NCBI GenBank assembly: GCA_963833465.1
Contig: CAWHXW010000003.1
Span: forward strand, 744,001-808,000
Direction: 5' to 3'
DNA from: Fen-1298 sp963833465
GTDB taxonomy: Bacteria; Bacteroidota; Ignavibacteria; UBA10030
Length of the DNA: 64,000 nucleotides
Shown: positions 43,283 to 51,682 of the stretch, piece by piece
How the letters are laid out: each line of letters starts with the position of its first letter
Position numbering within the stretch: the stretch's first letter is position 1
Made by a program: the position numbers and the translations under genes
The notes under the pieces: generated by a model
The model's database searches: none
What the model was told of the DNA's origin: nothing
Seen by the model: only the letters and a program-made list of their open reading frames with translations

Positions 43283-44618
43283 CATAGTAACCATATCTCG
43301 GAACTATCAATAACCCTTTTTCTTTTCCTTCCTTCAGGAGACGGTCTATAGTTCTTTCAGTATATCCCGTCGGATTGCATCGTTCAATAATTTCCTTTCG
43401 TGAAAGTTCTTTTGCTTCTCCAAATATCCCTTTGAAATCTATTTCCTCTTCAGCCGTTTGAACCGTTGAGGCAATATGCTCACCTTCATCGGTTTCACCT
43501 TCGTCTTTGAACCAGAGAGTTTCAGGATTAAGCGAAAGAAGCCTGCACTTCAATTCAGAATCCGGTAGTTCTCTTCCCCTCAGAGGTTTATAAATTCTTT
43601 TTGTTTCATCTTTGCTTGACCTTCGAATCTGTATCGTTAAATCTGCACTTCCACCAAATACATTAGAACCTCTCATTTGGTCATTATGCATCTTTTGATA
43701 CCGTGAACCCTTTTTCGTATGATGAATAACCACTATTGCAAGCCCGTATTTATCCCGTAGCGAAAGAAGTTGTCTCATTAAGGCTTTCATATCACTGCTA
43801 TCGTTTTCGTCTTTGTTATGTGCAAAATAGAGGCAATCCAATACTATTAAACAGGGTTTTTCTTTCTCACAGGTTTCGTTTAAAGTATTCCAACATTCAT
43901 CAATGGAAGGTATTTCCTTTGGTACTAGAAAATTGGAAACATCTCCAGCTACCGGAAGCCTCTCGACCATTTTCTTGAACCTTCGATAAAAATCTACAGC
44001 CGTGACTTCATTATTTAGGAAAAGCACTTTTCCATGCTTCATAATCTCAAATCCAAGCCATTCTTTAGCACCTATTGCTACTGATAAAGCAAGATTCATA
44101 GCAAAGAGACTTTTCCCGCATTTCTCTTCTCCCATGAGAATGTTCAAAGAGTTTTCACTAATGAGATTTTTAATAAGATATTTTTGTTGAGGTATTTCCA
44201 TCATAACAATATCCTTTCCATTCAGTAATTCAAAATAGAATTCATTGTTTTGTTTTGATTCATACTTTTCATATCTCTTCGGATTCCTTTCTTCATTTAA
44301 TTCTATTTCAGGAACTCTATGATTCATTAGTTCACTTGCCTTTGACCTTAATCGACCATTGAGTGGAAGAGCCGCAAACGTAATTTGATTCACTAATTGT
44401 ATTTTCTCAGGGAATCGTTCGAGGAAATCACTGAATTTATCCGGTCTGTGTTTTCCTCTCATTTCATTATCTAATATTTGAAAGAGTTTTCTATAATCAG
44501 GCAATTCAAATGCATCACTTTTAAACCCTTCCGGCAGTTCTTCAAAAGTGGAGGGCGAAAGCAGGAGAGTTGCCAACACCTCCCGCTCTGCTTGTTCTCT
44601 TATTCCTATTACACTCAT
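43275..44618 (-). CDS. RepA/DnaB-like AAA ATPase of the element
   Basis: 447 residues. N-terminal ~120 residues look like a DnaB N domain (EREVLATLLLSPSTFEELPE). The ATPase domain is of AAA_25/RepA type: Walker A MGEEKCGKSLFAMNLALSV (~165), VLFLNNE, Walker B CLIVLDCLYFAH (~255), and IVVIHHTKKG (sensor/arginine region, ~300). The C-terminus (~385-447) looks like a winged helix (LSRKEIIERCNPTGYTERTI). It probably starts replication or helps excision of the element. Its ATG overlaps the stop of the previous frame (ATGA). Confidence 0.85.
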   Translation of the reverse strand: MSVIGIREQAEREVLATLLLSPSTFEELPEGFKSDAFELPDYRKLFQILDNEMRGKHRPDKFSDFLERFPEKIQLVNQITFAALPLNGRLRSKASELMNHRVPEIELNEERNPKRYEKYESKQNNEFYFELLNGKDIVMMEIPQQKYLIKNLISENSLNILMGEEKCGKSLFAMNLALSVAIGAKEWLGFEIMKHGKVLFLNNEVTAVDFYRRFKKMVERLPVAGDVSNFLVPKEIPSIDECWNTLNETCEKEKPCLIVLDCLYFAHNKDENDSSDMKALMRQLLSLRDKYGLAIVVIHHTKKGSRYQKMHNDQMRGSNVFGGSADLTIQIRRSSKDETKRIYKPLRGRELPDSELKCRLLSLNPETLWFKDEGETDEGEHIASTVQTAEEEIDFKGIFGEAKELSRKEIIERCNPTGYTERTIDRLLKEGKEKGLLIVPRYGYYAL

Positions 44619-45035
44619 GCAGCCACCTCGAACAAACTACCCTGACACGATAATTGCTTTTCAAACTCCAACGCCTTTTCCCGTCCCCAATCGTCAAGCG
44701 GAAGGAATACTTGCGATTCGAAGCCAGCTTTATCGAATGTGAATACTTTCCCATGATGAAGAAGGTAAAGTTTTGTGGTATAGAGTTTACGACCGCAGTA
44801 CCTCTATACAAATCCATCGGAAATCGAACCGTTGAAGCAATTCAAGGTTGACACCAAGCGAATTCGTTTTCCAGTGAAGATGTTTTTCCTTTCGCTTGCA
44901 AAGGAATGTTCCTTCTCCGGCTTTATCCAACTTGCCAACATAGCGCGTTTGAAATGGCAAATGGAGTTCCACAGTCCAAACGCTATTTAATTTTGTTGGA
45001 CTTAGAAAAATTCTTTGTATATTAGATTGTGACAT
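44615..45035 (-). pseudogene. Small element gene of unknown function, frameshifted
   Basis: ATG 45035 (MSQSNIQRIFLSP...) runs to a stop near 44787 (…RWICIEVLRS). A one-base shift at about 44805 continues it in another frame as YCGRKLYTTKLYLLHHGK, then GFESQVFLPLDDWGREKALE, ending EVAA with a TGA that overlaps the ATPase start. The joined protein is ~140 residues and reads smoothly, so this is one gene with an indel. No function recognised. Translational coupling to the ATPase suggests a shared role. Confidence 0.6.
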
Positions 45036-45058
45036 AATTAAATCCTTTCAGGATTTTG

Positions 45059-45098
45059 ACGGGTTGTTCAAGTTCGTAGCTTGGCAACCCGTTTTTTG
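45059..45098. other. Hairpin in the leader of the small gene/ATPase pair
   Basis: ACGGGTTG/CAACCCGT stem followed on the plus strand by TTTTTTG. No plus-strand gene ends here, so on the minus strand it is a leader hairpin or a terminator for the gene 45257-45919. Confidence 0.45.
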
Positions 45099-45256
45099 TT
45101 GCTTAGTGTGCAACAAATAAAAAAGCCGATAAACAAGAAGATGAACCGCCAAGCTCATTCTTGCTATCGGCTTTGAAAAAGAATTAATATGTGAACGGTT
45201 CTTTGTCATAGAACGCTCACATTATAATCACTTATAAAACTTTGATAAAGGACTAC

Positions 45257-45919
45257 CTAATCCGGTTTTGGTTTTACACGGATATAGTCCTTAGCACTCC
45301 TTACATATCTATCATAACTCTCACTATCAATTGGAGCATGAGTGTTTTTCAATTCCATATTTAAAAAAGCCCTAAATGCTATTGCCTTTTCTCCACGAAT
45401 ATCTAAGTCATCAAATTTGTTTAAACAATATTCTAATGCAGAGTTCCAAATCCACACATGTTTTAAAACATAATTAAAAGGATTTTCAAATACTTGTTTA
45501 CCGCTCACACTCAAGAAGCCCTCATAATAATTTTCTTCAACTTTTGATAAGAAAATGTTGTCGTTCAGAATTGGGTCAAAATATTTTCTATCTCCATCGT
45601 TCATTAAAGCATAATGCCATTGCTCTTCAAGTTCTTTTGATTTTAAGTGCTCTCTACACCAGGCTAAAACAGCTTTCGCACCGGCAGGATATCGCATAAA
45701 CTGTAGATAAAATTCAAAGACATAAGCATCACTTATCTTGCTTGAATGTTTGATAATCCCGATTTTTTCTAATTCCTTATTACGTTTAGGTCTTCCTTTT
45801 TTACGGTTTAGGAACTCTCTCCGTACATCTTGCATATAACTATCTACCAATCCAAGTTCCCAAAATATTTCCACAATACTCATCCATTTTTTCTGATGCA
45901 CTCCAATTCGCTTAGCCAC
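45257..45919 (-). CDS. Unknown element protein
   Basis: 220 residues, soluble, helical, rich in Trp/Tyr and charged residues. A basic segment, FLNRKKGRPKRNKELE (~35-50), could bind DNA. No motif or family recognised. A weak hairpin (about 45191-45222) follows its stop. The leftward operon order (this gene, small gene, ATPase, zinc-ribbon) is typical of a replication/transfer module in small integrative elements. Confidence 0.65.
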   Translation of the reverse strand: MAKRIGVHQKKWMSIVEIFWELGLVDSYMQDVRREFLNRKKGRPKRNKELEKIGIIKHSSKISDAYVFEFYLQFMRYPAGAKAVLAWCREHLKSKELEEQWHYALMNDGDRKYFDPILNDNIFLSKVEENYYEGFLSVSGKQVFENPFNYVLKHVWIWNSALEYCLNKFDDLDIRGEKAIAFRAFLNMELKNTHAPIDSESYDRYVRSAKDYIRVKPKPD

Positions 45920-46072
45920 AATATCACCTCATACAACACAAAATCCACTGCCAGCAGTCCGTCCACTGCCAACAATGGATTTCATATTTTCACCTACCGG
46001 TGAATGTACGTATTGAGAAGGACGGTTCTCAATGTTCAACAAAGGTAAAAACTCAATCCTGTGATAGAAGGA

Positions 46073-46666
46073 TTATTCAACACCTCCCGATTTGACAACA
46101 AGTTCAAATAATTTAATTCCAGCGACGACATTTGTACCTCGATCAAATATTACACATATAATAGGCTTAAAAAAATCATAAACTTTTCTTCCTTTAATCA
46201 TTTTCATAAATGTTCTTGCCGTGTCTACTGGCATAGTATGAAGTCTTTTATCATTCATTATTTTAGAATTTACGGCCATGTTATATGCAACAATTTCATT
46301 ATCTCGTAAATATACACTATCTATCGAATGATAGTCTTCATATATGTCTTTTGAAACCTGTTTATCATTGATAAAATATAGAAATTTGTTTTCTGTCATT
46401 CTTGGCAAAGAATAAGCTTTTCTATGATAGAACCAAGTACTATTGTTCATTTGCCCTCTTTGTTCAGGCATCTCTTTTATGATCAAATCACCTGTATCAG
46501 GGAAACCACTTTCAACAGCATCTGGAAGGCCTAATATCGCCTTTACATCGCTCTGAGACATTCCAACTTTTATTTTTGAAATTATTCTCTTTGCATCATT
46601 GAAAGAATTATTTTGACAGAACAAAATTGAGGTTGTAATGCACAATAAAAGAATTATCTTTTTCAT
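46073..46666 (-). CDS. Exported SmpA/BamE-like small protein
   Basis: 197 residues from ATG 46666, chosen because it opens a signal peptide (MKKIILLLCITTSILFC). The mature start has the SmpA/OmlA pattern: ISKIKVGMSQSDVKAILGLP followed by a Gly/Asp turn. The rest is beta-rich. The first 16 bases at the start codon (GCAGCATGAAAAAGAT) are the same as in the next gene, 47305. Envelope role likely; partner unknown. Confidence 0.65.
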   Translation of the reverse strand: MKKIILLLCITTSILFCQNNSFNDAKRIISKIKVGMSQSDVKAILGLPDAVESGFPDTGDLIIKEMPEQRGQMNNSTWFYHRKAYSLPRMTENKFLYFINDKQVSKDIYEDYHSIDSVYLRDNEIVAYNMAVNSKIMNDKRLHTMPVDTARTFMKMIKGRKVYDFFKPIICVIFDRGTNVVAGIKLFELVVKSGGVE

Positions 46667-46777
46667 GCTGCTACTTTCTGACATGTGGAATTGAAGAATA
46701 TTACCCATTTATTTGATAAAATAAAATCAATTCGCAGACGAACAAACTCCCAAGCCAAATATCTCAAATGCTTTTTA

Positions 46778-47305
46778 TTAATAAGGTGTACCAACAATTC
46801 CAATCATTAAAGGTCGAATATTGCCACAAAATGCAGTGAGCCACAACTTATCAGATATTTTATAAACGATTGTTCCAGATATTCCGAATTCTGAAGTTTC
46901 AACGGCTGGCGTATGCCATGTTGTTGAGGTAACAGATGAAACATAGTTTTGATATGTATGCACAGTGGCAAAATCGAACGTCATACCAATGCCAAATTTA
47001 TCAAATATATATTTTGCGCCTAAAGAAAATCCGGTCTTCTGAATTGCTTGTGTTGTCGGAGTGAACCAAGAAAAATATCCTTCCTCTCCATCGGGATAAT
47101 GATTTCCCCAATAGGGCTGCCAAATTGAACCAAGAAAAACTATGCCGGTTTCGTTATAACCCGTATCAATCATTGTCTTTCCAAATCCAATATCAAAAGC
47201 ATAGCCCGTTAGAAGAGACATACCACCCTCGAAATGAAACCAATTATTTACCTGACAAAACGAAGGCGAAGATGTGATTAGCATAATAATAAATATCTTT
47301 TTCAT
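46778..47305 (-). CDS. Exported barrel-like protein
   Basis: 175 residues from ATG 47305, opening the signal peptide MKKIFIIMLITSSPSFC. The rest alternates strands (NWFHFEGGMSLLTGYAFDIG, FGIGMTFDFATVHTY, LWLTAFCGNIRPL), like a small outer-membrane barrel or lipocalin-like protein. It is similar in style to the cassette proteins at 19.4-20.9 kb but no attC is present. Function unknown. Confidence 0.65.
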   Translation of the reverse strand: MKKIFIIMLITSSPSFCQVNNWFHFEGGMSLLTGYAFDIGFGKTMIDTGYNETGIVFLGSIWQPYWGNHYPDGEEGYFSWFTPTTQAIQKTGFSLGAKYIFDKFGIGMTFDFATVHTYQNYVSSVTSTTWHTPAVETSEFGISGTIVYKISDKLWLTAFCGNIRPLMIGIVGTPY

Positions 47306-47377
47306 GCTGCGCCCCTTGGTGATAGTTAGAATGATAGAATGATACAACTAAAAAAAAATCAATTCAACTATCGTTCT

Positions 47378-47528
47378 AAAACATGCTTTATTCTTCGATA
47401 TTTGCGTTATACGCAACGATCTTAGTTCATAGATACCGAAATCTTATTCACCTCAGAATGTAAGCTCTCTGGCTGTAAATGGCTGTATATCTGCGTTGTC
47501 TTTACGTCCGAGTGTCCGAGCAAGTCAT
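47378..47528 (-). pseudogene. Duplicate of the integrase 3' end
   Basis: Closely matches 48143-48294: on the minus strand it encodes LLGHSDVKTTQIYSHLQPES and the same last residues, with many base changes. It is a second, diverged copy of the integrase tail, so the DinJ-YafQ genes lie between two copies. Confidence 0.75.
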
Positions 47529-47798
47529 TCAATCAAACAAATCTGTATGTGTTCCTGTGCGAATGAGAATTAATTCGTACTCCGTCAATTTGTAAATGAG
47601 AAGCCAATCCGGTTCAATATGACATTCTCGGCAATCTCGATATTCGCCGAGCAGTGAATGGTCTTTATATTTTGTTTCTAACTTCTTGCCATTTGCCAGC
47701 ACTTCAATAGCGATGCGCAATTTCTCAATATCATATTCGCGTTTGAGACACCGTCTATAATCCTTCTTGAACTGCGAAATCCTCCTAAGCGTCAACAT
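47529..47798 (-). CDS. yafQ: YafQ-family mRNA interferase toxin
   Basis: 89 residues, RelE superfamily. Matches YafQ along its length: LRRISQFKKDYRRCLKR, YKDHSLLGEYRDCRECHIEPDW (as two parts: KDHSLLGEYRDCRE and HIEPDWLLIYK), and the C-terminal RTGTHTDLF with the catalytic His and Phe/Tyr region. Stops translation by cutting mRNA on the ribosome. Its ATG overlaps the antitoxin stop by one base. Confidence 0.92.
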   Translation of the reverse strand: MLTLRRISQFKKDYRRCLKREYDIEKLRIAIEVLANGKKLETKYKDHSLLGEYRDCRECHIEPDWLLIYKLTEYELILIRTGTHTDLFD

Positions 47799-48055
47799 TA
47801 TTTACCAAGCTCCGCAAAGAGAGCTTTTGTGGAGTTGAACTTCTTTCCTTTGCCTTGGCGCGCTTCGGCAATCGCTTTGCGTGTCTCTTCATTCGGTATT
47901 TTTACATCAAACGGAATACCGTTTGCATGCTGCACCTGCTTGAAAAAAATATTGATTGCGTCCGTTGTGTTTATTCCAAGCGTATTGAGGATATTTTCTA
48001 CTTTACTTTTCAGTTCAGGCTCAATACGCGCCTGCACCATTGCTGTCCTTGCCAT
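47798..48055 (-). CDS. dinJ: DinJ/RelB-family antitoxin
   Basis: 85 residues. N-terminal ribbon-helix-helix (TAMVQARIEPELKSKVENIL, LGINTTDAINIFFKQV), typical DinJ, then the disordered toxin-binding tail (GKGKKFNSTKALFAELGK). Represses its own promoter, which has a palindrome over the -10. The pair lies inside the tRNA-Pro element between two copies of the integrase tail. Confidence 0.93.
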   Translation of the reverse strand: MARTAMVQARIEPELKSKVENILNTLGINTTDAINIFFKQVQHANGIPFDVKIPNEETRKAIAEARQGKGKKFNSTKALFAELGK

Positions 48056-48082
48056 GTCATGTATCCTTTCTTTGTCTCAAGT

Positions 48083-48111
48083 AATGTATTACATTTGCAA
48101 TACAAAGTCAA
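48083..48111 (-). promoter_or_regulatory. DinJ-YafQ promoter with palindromic operator
   Basis: Minus strand TTGACT (48111-48106), 17-bp spacer, TACATT (48088-48083). The 13-bp palindrome AATGTATTACATT (48083-48095) covers the -10, as expected for DinJ autoregulation. Confidence 0.65.
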
Positions 48112-48186
48112 TATGTCTTTAAAATAACCATAGAACACATTTTAAACATACGTTATTCGTTCATATCTGCGATATAGCGAACGATT

Positions 48187-49259
48187 TTAAATCATTGATA
48201 CCGAAATCTTATTCACTTCTGAGTGTAAGCTCTCCGGCTGCAAATGACTGTATATCTGTGTTGTCTTTACGTCCGAGTGTCCGAGCAAGTCTTTAATCAC
48301 ATAGACAGAAGTGCCGTCCTGAGCAAGCCAAGAAGCAAACGTATGCCGGAGTGAATGAAAATGTATATCCTGATTGCTGAGGTTTGCAAGTCTCACATAC
48401 CGCTTGAACAAGTGAGTAATCCAATCGGCAAAGATTTTCTTGCCGTTCATTGTGAACGCATAGCCGGAAGCATCTCTACTTTGTTTCGTTTTCAATATGT
48501 AGAGTGCAGTATCATTCAGAGGTATTATTCTCATTTTACCTGACTTTGTACGAAACGTAGGAGTGCTTTCGATATACAGCAGCTTCCGGTTGAGGTCAAC
48601 ACTTTCCCAAGTGAGATTGACAAGTTCACCTCTTCGCAATCCGGTGCTAACTGCAAAGATTATGACTTCCTTCAGCCAATGTTCTTCAATGACATTTAGA
48701 AGCCTTTGAAAGTCCGGCTTTGTCAGGAATGTAGGTTGAGTTTCCGGAACTCTTACGAATTGAACATCGAAGGGTGTTCTTTCAAGAAGCTTCCACCGGA
48801 CGGCTGTACCTGAAGAAAGCCCTCAGCGTTCTTAATTCAATGTTGACAGTCACCGGACTTACCGTCTTTAGTTTCTCTGATACGTGACCATCTTTGATGG
48901 TTACTACCTTGACGGGCTTCTGTCTCTCTGTTTTGTGGATATCGAAGTGCTGAGGTGTGTATGACACAAGTGGTAAATCACCTACAATCGAAACGAAGTT
49001 TTTGAGTGATGCTTTGTAGATTTCCACCGTTTCCTTGGAGAAGCTTCCCTCAGCGTAGGAAAGGAAATCAATTAGAAACTCAGAGAGAAGCTTTCGTTTT
49101 GTCTTCTGTCTTCGCTCGTAATCATCCCGCTTGAAGGTTTGTAGAAATCTGAGTGCATCGGTTTTGTCACTTGCTACGAGTAGAAACCCGTTTCCTTTTT
49201 CCTTGTTCGTCTGAATAGAAAAGGTAATAGGTACCATTGGAATGTTTTGATAGGAACAT
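48187..49259 (-). pseudogene. Tyrosine integrase of the tRNA-Pro element, two frameshifts
   Basis: The true start is probably ATG 49259 (SNGTYYLFYSDEQGKRKRVS, an arm-binding domain). It shifts frame near 49170 into KTDALRFLQTFKRDDYERR and the core-binding domain, then again near 48805-48815 into VRWKLLERTPFDVQFVRVPE. The catalytic domain is complete: STGLRRGELVNLTW, FHSLRHTFASWL, LGHSDVKTTQIYSHL. Two separate shifts in one gene suggest real decay. It sits beside the right att repeat, where the element's integrase should be. Confidence 0.85.
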
Positions 49260-49348
49260 CGGAAGCCCCGTTTTCTGAGGCAGAAGGTGCTTAAGTAAGT
49301 GCTTACGAAGAAAGGAAGTGCAGAAATTGTGGTGAATTCTCAGCTTTT

Positions 49349-49421
49349 AACTTCCGACCTCCTGCGCCCAAGGCAGGCGCTCTAACCGGGCTGAACCACA
49401 CCCCGAACTTATATCTACAAA
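49349..49421 (-). repeat. attR: 5' part of tRNA-Pro plus upstream
   Basis: 73 bp, one mismatch to 42179-42251. The 3' third of the tRNA is missing, so it is not functional. Confidence 0.9.
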
Positions 49422-49645
49422 AACCAATATTAATGTAAGGAAAATAGGCAGGCAAATCAATACTTCCTTTATCTTGATATAATGAAATTAGAAAAAGGAT
49501 TCAAATCAATGTAAGATCTATTGCAAATGTTTTAGGAGGTTCTTTGAAATATTATCTCTGATTATTTCAGAGACAAGCATATTTTAATAGAGGGCATTCC
49601 AAATATTAGTCTAAAGAACACCGGAAGATTTCTGTAACTCAATTA

Positions 49646-50909
49646 TCAACGGTTAGCTAACCACAATTCCGGGTTTTGTTTTTCCCGTTCCTTCCAAATT
49701 TCAAAATGAAGAATTGCGCCTGCTACCGTGTCGCCGCTTTTTGCAATGATAGTTCCTTCTGTGACTCGTTGAGACTCAGAAACCATGACATCAGATAGAT
49801 GTGCGTACACAGTGCGGAAACCGTTGCTGTGATTTAGAATTAGTACGTTTCCAAATCCCGGAATGAATGATAAAACTGCCACTTCACCGTCCGCAATAGC
49901 ATAAACATCTGAACCAGACGGCGTGGCAATATCGATGCCTGTGTTTTGTGTGATTGTTTTCAAAACCGGATGAATTTGATTTCCGAAATGAGTCTGGACT
50001 GTTCCATGTAAAACCGGCCAGCGAAGTTTTCCGCGTCGCCGTTCGAATGCCGACGATGCTTTTAAATCTGCTGGCTGCGGTGCAGGCGTCAGTACCCGAC
50101 GTCTTATTTAATTCACGTTCTCGAGCTTCTTCGGCTAACCGCTTGCGTCTTTCGGCGTCTTCGCGTTCTTTGCGTATCCGTTCTTTCTCAATTAATTCTG
50201 CAATGAGATTCTCAATTTTTTTGGATGCTTCTGTTTTGCGTATCAATTCTTTGCGATATGTTTGTTTATTTTTACGTATTTTTTTTAACACTGTTTGCCG
50301 CTGGGAGAATGTTCGTTTCAACTTTTCTTCTTCTCGTGTCTTCTCAGACAAGAGCTGCCGCTCGCTTTGTAGTTTTATCTGGAGTTGTTCGTTTTTACGT
50401 TCTAAAATAATTTTATTTTCATTTATACCTTGCAGGTCTTTAGCGCGCTGTTCGGAAAATTTTTTTAAATATTCAATACGGATAGAAAGCTGGTTAATAG
50501 ATTTTGATGAGAAGAGGAGTTCAACATCATACACGCGTCCATTTTTATATACTGAACGAACATAGTTAGCGTAATGTGATTTTAAAAACTGAAGTTGTCC
50601 TTCTAAATTATCAATAGCACTTTTAGCAGTATCGATTTCTTCTGTCAAACCGAGTTCTTCCTCTCGAAGTTTATGGATCAATTCTCGGATGAGAATGGAA
50701 TTGTGTTCGAGGTCGTCAAGCCGGTCAAGTGTTATTTTCTCTTTTTTTTCACTTTCATTTAATTTCTTCTCATATGTTTGAATATCGTCACGAAGTTTTT
50801 CTAGCTCATTTTCCCTCTGCTTAATTTCTTTATTTGTTCGTTGCGCAATCGCAGGAAGTGCGGAAGCAATAAACATTGTAAAAATAACGATGCGAGAATT
50901 GATAAGCAT
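49646..50909 (-). pseudogene. EnvC-like murein hydrolase activator (coiled coil + LytM/M23), one frameshift
   Basis: ATG 50909 opens a signal peptide (SRIVIFTMFIASALPAIAQ), then ~230 residues of coiled coil as in EnvC (LEKLRDDIQTYEKKLNESEK, ERKNEQLQIKLQSERQLLSE). Near 50090-50105 the frame shifts by one base. The other frame supplies the linker TPAPQPADLKAS, the start of the peptidase domain (GKLRWPVLHGTVQTHFGNQI), then PVYAxADG-like DVYAIADGEVAVLSF and HLSDVMVSESQRV. It activates septal amidases, usually without own catalysis. The joined protein would be ~420 residues, normal length. Such a gene is rarely lost, so the shift may be a sequence error. Confidence 0.85.
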
Positions 50910-51682
50910 TACCAGTGAATTCGTTCGGCGTTCTTTGGAATTGTAAAAGTAAATTGAAGTTTTTCAGCATTTACAGAAATTTCAGAATATGCGAAAGTAA
51001 TTCTACGCTGTGCATTTGGCTGATTTATTCGGATGGTGAATGGCATCGCAATTTCATCAACTTTCTCGAAGTCACCGAAAATCTGTTCAAGCGCCAGCTT
51101 TCCTTTTTGATCCAAAAATTGAACTTTCTGAATGCTCAATGTTATCGGATCAATCCAATATCTCCGGCTTGCCTCCGGGGAAATAAAAACAAATACAAAT
51201 TGATTATCTTCGATGAATGTTTCGTCAGGTGCGCGGAGATCGCTTTTAAGGAATGCGCCGCCTGCAAACAAATTCAACAGATCATCAAAACTTAGTTCAA
51301 TATGAAGAATGCGGTTCAAGTTTTCCGTGCTGGGCAAGCCGGAAATGACTTTGTTTTCCAAACTATTATAAAAAAGGAATTCTGTTCTAGTTACAAGCGC
51401 TGATCCGACTTTAATTCCGAATGGTCCTCGAAGATTGATAAGAATAGAATCCGGTTTTTGCAGTGTCAAGGTAAATGAACCGCTCTGTGCAATTTCCGGC
51501 ATCTCAACAGAAATTTGCCCTTCACCCGCAATCGAACGAATATGTGCATGATGCGAGCGTGCAATTTCCTGGATTTCTAAATAGGAGATGGATCGATTAT
51601 TGAGGTTCAACGGATTTGTTGTTCTGCACCCAACGAATGATAATACAGAAAAGCAGAATACAAAAAAAGAAAATCGGAACAT
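50909..51682 (-). CDS. DUF4292 lipoprotein (LolB-like fold)
   Basis: 257 residues. Lipoprotein signal MFRFSFFVFCFSVLSFVGC with Cys 19. Mature part fits the DUF4292 family: ISVEMPEIAQSGSFTLTLQK, DSILINLRGPFGIKVGSALV, and a C-terminal beta sheet (KLQFTFTIPKNAERI). The fold is like LolA/LolB, so it may bind lipids or lipoproteins. It sits between a TPR lipoprotein and EnvC with one-base stop/start overlaps (TAATG) on both sides, an order seen widely in Bacteroidota-type genomes. Confidence 0.85.
   Translation of the reverse strand: MFRFSFFVFCFSVLSFVGCRTTNPLNLNNRSISYLEIQEIARSHHAHIRSIAGEGQISVEMPEIAQSGSFTLTLQKPDSILINLRGPFGIKVGSALVTRTEFLFYNSLENKVISGLPSTENLNRILHIELSFDDLLNLFAGGAFLKSDLRAPDETFIEDNQFVFVFISPEASRRYWIDPITLSIQKVQFLDQKGKLALEQIFGDFEKVDEIAMPFTIRINQPNAQRRITFAYSEISVNAEKLQFTFTIPKNAERIHW

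Larger units (their letters stand above)
42179..49421. mobile_element. 7.2-kb integrative element at tRNA-Pro
   Basis: Bounded by 73-bp direct repeats (42179-42251 and 49349-49421, one mismatch) covering the 5' part of tRNA-Pro and 16 bp upstream of it. It contains an integrase at the right end (degraded), a RepA/DnaB-like ATPase, iteron-like repeats, a zinc-ribbon protein, exported proteins and a DinJ-YafQ pair. The element re-supplies the 5' part and promoter side of the tRNA, not the 3' half as is usual. Confidence 0.85.

Noticed and set aside
49349..49421. Second tRNA-Pro gene
   Set aside because: The T arm and acceptor 3' strand are missing; it is an att copy.
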